Shown in pieces: positions 13,110 through 15,067 of a DNA stretch of 15,067 bases; position 1 is the first letter of the stretch; each line of letters starts with the position of its first letter. The DNA comes from DASXRA01 sp046734315 (GTDB lineage Bacteria; Actinomycetota; Actinomycetes; Mycobacteriales; Jatrophihabitantaceae). The translations under genes were made by a program, and so were the position numbers. The stretch spans positions 1 through 15,067 of the forward strand of contig JBKPQY010000216.1 of the NCBI GenBank assembly GCA_046734315.1, written 5' to 3'. The notes below the pieces were generated by a model. The model was given only the letters and a program-made list of their open reading frames with translations. It did not search any database and was not told where the DNA came from.

Positions 13110-13147
13110 GCGCGCCGCAGGCGCGCACTCTCGATTCGCTCCGCGAA
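13110..13147. repeat. Hairpins between divergent genes
   Basis: GCGCGC-CGCAG-GCGCGC (13110-13126) and TTCGC-TCC-GCGAA (13135-13147) are inverted repeats in the 110-bp gap between the divergent microprotein and DsrE-like genes. Either could be an operator; no clear promoter boxes were found. Confidence 0.35.
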
Positions 13148-13175
13148 CGTCGCTCATGCACGGCAGGATAGCTGC

Positions 13176-13538
13176 ATGCGCAGGTCTCTCGTGGTGAAGT
13201 GCACCGCTGGCGCGGACGATCCGGAGCGTTGCAACCAGGCGTTCACCGTGGCCGCGACAGCTCTGTCGGCGGGCGCCACCGTGTCGTTGTGGCTCACCGG
13301 CGAGGCGACGTGGCTCGCCCTGCCAGGACGCGCCGAGGACTTCGCCCTGCCGAAGGCGACGCCGCTCGCCGAGCTGCGCGACGCCGTGCTCACCGGCGGC
13401 ACGCTCACGGTATGTACGCAGTGTGCGGCCCGCCGCGAGATCACCGAGGACGAGGTGCTCGCCGGCGTACGCATCGCCGGCTCGGCGTCGTTCGTCGAGG
13501 AGGTGCTGCGCGACGACGCTCAGGCCCTCGTCTACTAG
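13176..13538 (+). CDS. DsrE-like sulfur-relay family protein
   Basis: The 120-residue protein matches the DsrE/DsrF-like fold: an N-terminal RSLVVKCTAGADDPERCNQAF strand-helix, ALSAGATVSLWLTGEATWLA, and a CTQCAARREI motif (C80 and C83) followed by a helix and RIAGSASFVEEVL. DsrE-family proteins carry persulfide sulfur on a conserved cysteine; here C80 or C83 would be the candidate. AGGA 7 nt before the ATG serves as ribosome-binding site. It faces DUF1416 tail to tail, their stops sharing CTAG, and sits beside a rhodanese operon, consistent with sulfur handling. The exact partner is not known. Confidence 0.8.
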   Translation: MRRSLVVKCTAGADDPERCNQAFTVAATALSAGATVSLWLTGEATWLALPGRAEDFALPKATPLAELRDAVLTGGTLTVCTQCAARREITEDEVLAGVRIAGSASFVEEVLRDDAQALVY

Positions 13539-13834
13539 ACGAGAACGACCGACGTCTCCACCAGGCCCGGCCCGGGGGCGTGCACCTGCGTACGCGCTGA
13601 CCCGTCGCGGTGCAGCACGGACAGCGTCCACTCACCGGGCGCGGCGAAGAACCGGTAGTCGCCGGTCGCGCTCGTGACGACCTCGGCGGTGAACTCTCCC
13701 GATGCGTCCAGCAGCCGCACGTACGCCGCTGGCACGGGAGCGCCCGCCCGAGAGACGACGCCGTAGATCACCGTCTCCTTCGTGAGATCGACGTGCGCCG
13801 GCAGTTCAGGCGCCTGCGCCGGTGCGCCGCACAT
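13535..13834 (-). CDS. DUF1416 (SseC-like) protein
   Basis: The 99-residue protein has the DUF1416 pattern: MCGAPAQ at the start, VIYGVVSRAGAPVPAAYVRL, GEFTAEVVTSATGDYRFFAA and GEWTLSVLHRDG. It resembles a single small beta-sandwich (carboxypeptidase-regulatory-like) domain. In mycobacteria the family member SseC is always beside the CysA-type thiosulfate sulfurtransferase, as here; its function is unproven. Of two adjacent ATGs (13837 and 13834) the second gives the family's usual MCGA start, and it overlaps the stop of the 23-codon mini-ORF. It is the last gene of the rhodanese operon. Confidence 0.85.
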   Translation of the reverse strand: MCGAPAQAPELPAHVDLTKETVIYGVVSRAGAPVPAAYVRLLDASGEFTAEVVTSATGDYRFFAAPGEWTLSVLHRDGSARTQVHAPGPGLVETSVVLV

Positions 13835-13905
13835 CATGCCCCCCGCTCATCGCGCCGCTCGTAGCGCTCCACGGCGCTTCGCACCTGCGATGCTCGCTCG
13901 CTCAT
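13834..13905 (-). CDS. 23-codon mini-ORF linking rhodanese and DUF1416
   Basis: The ATG shares its A with the rhodanese stop (TGATG at 13907-13903) and the TGA overlaps the DUF1416 start (13836-13834), so it exactly fills the 70-bp gap in frame. The peptide is highly charged (SAVERYERRDERGA at its end) and would form a basic helix. It holds GATGAGCG motif copies also found elsewhere in the window, so it may be a motif relic preserved because it relays ribosomes. Confidence 0.45.
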   Translation of the reverse strand: MSERASQVRSAVERYERRDERGA

Positions 13906-14741
13906 CAGACGTCCTTCTCGATCCCGACGCCGACCAGGGAGCCGTATTCGGTCCACGAGCCGTCGTAGTTCTTGACGTTGGGGTAGCCGAGCAGCTCGTG
14001 CAGCGCGAACCAGGTGTGGCTCGAGCGCTCACCGATACGGCAGTACGCGATGGTGTCCTTCGACTCGTCAAGGCCGGCCTGGTCGACGTAGAGCGTGCGC
14101 AACTCCTCGTCGGACTTGAACGTACCGTCCTCGTTTGCCGCCTTGCTCCACGGGACGTTCAGCGCGGTCGGGATGTGGCCCGCACGCTGCGCCTGCTCCT
14201 GGGGGAGGTGTGCCGGAGCGAGCAGCCGGCCGACGAACTCATCGGGCGAGCGCACGTCGATCAGGTTCTTCGTGCCGATGGCGGCAAGGACCTCGTCGCG
14301 GAACGCGCGGATTGACGTGTCTTGTTCCTTGGCGCGGTAGGTCGTGGTCGGCCGCGACACGCTGTCCTTGGACAACTCGCGCCCGTCGAGCTCCCACTTC
14401 TTGCGGCCGCCGTCCAGCAGCTTCACGGAGTCGTGCCCGTACAGCTTGAAGTACCAGTACGCATACGCGGCGAACCAGTTGTTGTTGCCGCCGTACAGGA
14501 CGACCGTGTCGTCGTTGCTGATGCCCAGTCCGGACAGCAGCTTCTCGATCTGCTCCTTGCCCACGAAGTCGCGGCGTACCGGATCCTGGAGGTCAAGTTT
14601 CCAGTCAAGTTTGACGGCACCGGGGATGTGACCGCCGTCGTAGGCAGTGGTGTCCTCGTCGACCTCGACGAAGACCACGCCCGGCGTGTTCAGGTTCTCT
14701 TCGGCCCACTCGGCCGAGACGAGAACGTCAGCGCGGCTCAT
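13905..14741 (-). CDS. Thiosulfate sulfurtransferase (rhodanese), CysA2/SseA type
   Basis: The 278-residue protein has two rhodanese domains. The N-terminal half (~1-125) is inactive-type, with AYDGGHIPGAVKLDW and VVLYGGNNNWFAAYAYWYFK. The C-terminal half holds the active loop CRIGERS (C234-S240), after NLIDVRSPDEFVG and AGHIPTALNVPW. Rhodaneses move sulfane sulfur from thiosulfate to cyanide in vitro and to thiol acceptors in cells. The sequence corresponds to mycobacterial CysA2/CysA3 (Rv0815c). GAGGAG precedes the ATG by about 7 nt. It heads an operon with the mini-ORF and DUF1416, and lies below a cysteine leader-peptide attenuator, so expression should rise when cysteine is short. Confidence 0.9.
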   Translation of the reverse strand: MSRADVLVSAEWAEENLNTPGVVFVEVDEDTTAYDGGHIPGAVKLDWKLDLQDPVRRDFVGKEQIEKLLSGLGISNDDTVVLYGGNNNWFAAYAYWYFKLYGHDSVKLLDGGRKKWELDGRELSKDSVSRPTTTYRAKEQDTSIRAFRDEVLAAIGTKNLIDVRSPDEFVGRLLAPAHLPQEQAQRAGHIPTALNVPWSKAANEDGTFKSDEELRTLYVDQAGLDESKDTIAYCRIGERSSHTWFALHELLGYPNVKNYDGSWTEYGSLVGVGIEKDV

Positions 14742-14803
14742 AGGTTTCTCCTCTTTAGCGATAGAGATGGGTAAAGCTATAGACGAGGCGCGGTAGGGCG
14801 CGG

Positions 14804-14832
14804 ATAAGGAGAGAGCGCCCGATCAGCGGGCG
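14804..14832 (-). terminator. Attenuator hairpin overlapping leader-peptide stop
   Basis: On the minus strand CGCCCG-CTGAT-CGGGCG is followed by the pyrimidine-rich CTCTCTCCTTAT. The leader peptide's TGA lies in the loop. GTGGGC inside the leader (14852-14847) can pair instead with GCCCGC of the terminator's 5' arm, giving a possible antiterminator. Confidence 0.65.
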
Positions 14833-14909
14833 TGACACAGGCAGCTGCCCACACGGCACAGGTCGACCGCGCGGCGCGAAGTGAGCAAAGGAGTGCTCAC
14901 GGAGCCCAT
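14823..14909 (-). CDS. Cysteine-rich leader peptide of the rhodanese operon
   Basis: A 28-codon ORF (ATG 14909; an in-frame GTG at 14900 would give 25) ends in RRAVDLCRVGSCLCHAR. The R-x-VDL-C-RV-x-S-x-LC pattern is the hallmark of actinobacterial leader peptides in front of sulfur genes, where clustered cysteine codons sense Cys-tRNA supply. The ATG has no ribosome-binding site and lies 8 nt after TAGTCT, so the leader is read from a leaderless mRNA, as reported for cysteine-responsive attenuators in mycobacteria. Stalling at the three Cys codons would prevent the overlapping terminator from forming and allow transcription of the sulfurtransferase. The stop is 81 bp before the rhodanese ATG. 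Confidence 0.85.
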   Translation of the reverse strand: MGSVSTPLLTSRRAVDLCRVGSCLCHAR

Positions 14910-14917
14910 GGCACAGA

Positions 14918-14945
14918 AGACTAGCCGCCCCTGGGCCACGGGCAA
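14918..14945 (-). promoter_or_regulatory. Promoter of the rhodanese operon
   Basis: On the minus strand TTGCCC (14945-14940), a 16-bp spacer and TAGTCT (14923-14918) lie directly before the leader peptide. The ATG is 8 nt past the -10 box, so transcription should start at or within two bases of it. Confidence 0.65.
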
Positions 14946-14965
14946 AACCCGAAAGCGTCGACAAC

Positions 14966-15053
14966 GCGATGAGCGCTCGCGCGGACAGCCGGAGTGCGGC
15001 GATGCATCCGCCTGTTGCCGACGTAGCCACGGCGCGATGAGCGCTCGCGCGAA
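14966..15053. repeat. Two identical copies of GCGATGAGCGCTCGCGCG
   Basis: The 18-bp sequence occurs at 14966-14983 and 15034-15051, 68 bp apart, upstream of the rhodanese promoter. A near-identical inverted copy lies near 10312-10331. The core GAGCGCTC is self-complementary. The rest of 14946-15067 shows no supportable gene. Confidence 0.6.
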
Positions 15054-15067
15054 GAGCCCGGCGCCGC

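Noticed and set aside
14755..15030. 91-codon minus-strand frame at the right end
   Set aside because: It overlaps the promoter, leader peptide and attenuator in another frame and shows no domain.

Overview
The window is GC-rich DNA from an Actinomycetota chromosome. The base composition, GTG/TTG starts, ATGA/GTGA stop-start overlaps, -10 boxes placed about 7 nt before start codons (leaderless mRNAs) and two gene orders shared with mycobacteria all point there. The genus cannot be fixed from the sequence; a Frankia/Jatrophihabitans/Sporichthya-like lineage is a guess. Almost all of the window looks like ordinary chromosome. The only obviously decayed gene is a GH29 fucosidase remnant near 2.9-3.5 kb.

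Layout. 1-1165 (minus): ArsR repressor, SRPBCC/AHSA1 protein and a sigma-region-4 protein running off the left edge, all joined by 4-bp overlaps; the ArsR start codon lies inside a perfect operator palindrome. 1282-2606: a lysine-rich 11-residue-repeat (LEA/apolipoprotein-like) protein, a one-pass membrane protein and a HesB/IscA-like protein without cysteines. 2607-4100: a gene-poor stretch with an imperfect direct repeat, the GH29 pseudogene and a strong orphan terminator preceded by small hairpins (possible small RNA). 4102-5451 (minus): XRE regulator, HbhA-like Lys/Ala/Thr-rich protein and DUF2516 membrane protein, the order of M. tuberculosis Rv0474-Rv0476. 5733-7982 (plus): a single MMPL/RND transporter closed by a 16-bp-stem hairpin.

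8041-14741 is a sulfur/cofactor neighbourhood. YgfZ and a Nur-like Fur regulator run minus; a class IV aminotransferase (aminodeoxychorismate-lyase type) runs plus from a leaderless start. Then come a structured leader with a 12-codon mini-ORF and an extreme Shine-Dalgarno, a GT-C-like membrane protein (plus), a 30-aa membrane microprotein coupled to a nitrobindin-like protein (minus), a DsrE-like protein (plus), and a minus operon of rhodanese sulfurtransferase, 23-codon mini-ORF and DUF1416/SseC. The part from the aminotransferase to the rhodanese resembles M. tuberculosis Rv0812-Rv0815c.

The clearest regulatory logic is upstream of the rhodanese. A leaderless cysteine-rich leader peptide (RRAVDLCRVGSCLC) is followed by a terminator hairpin overlapping its stop, a cysteine-responsive attenuator. 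The most intriguing unexplained element is the leader at 10484-10665: a 16-nt stretch able to pair along the whole 16S rRNA 3' tail, a 12-codon TTG mini-ORF and a predicted three-way junction.
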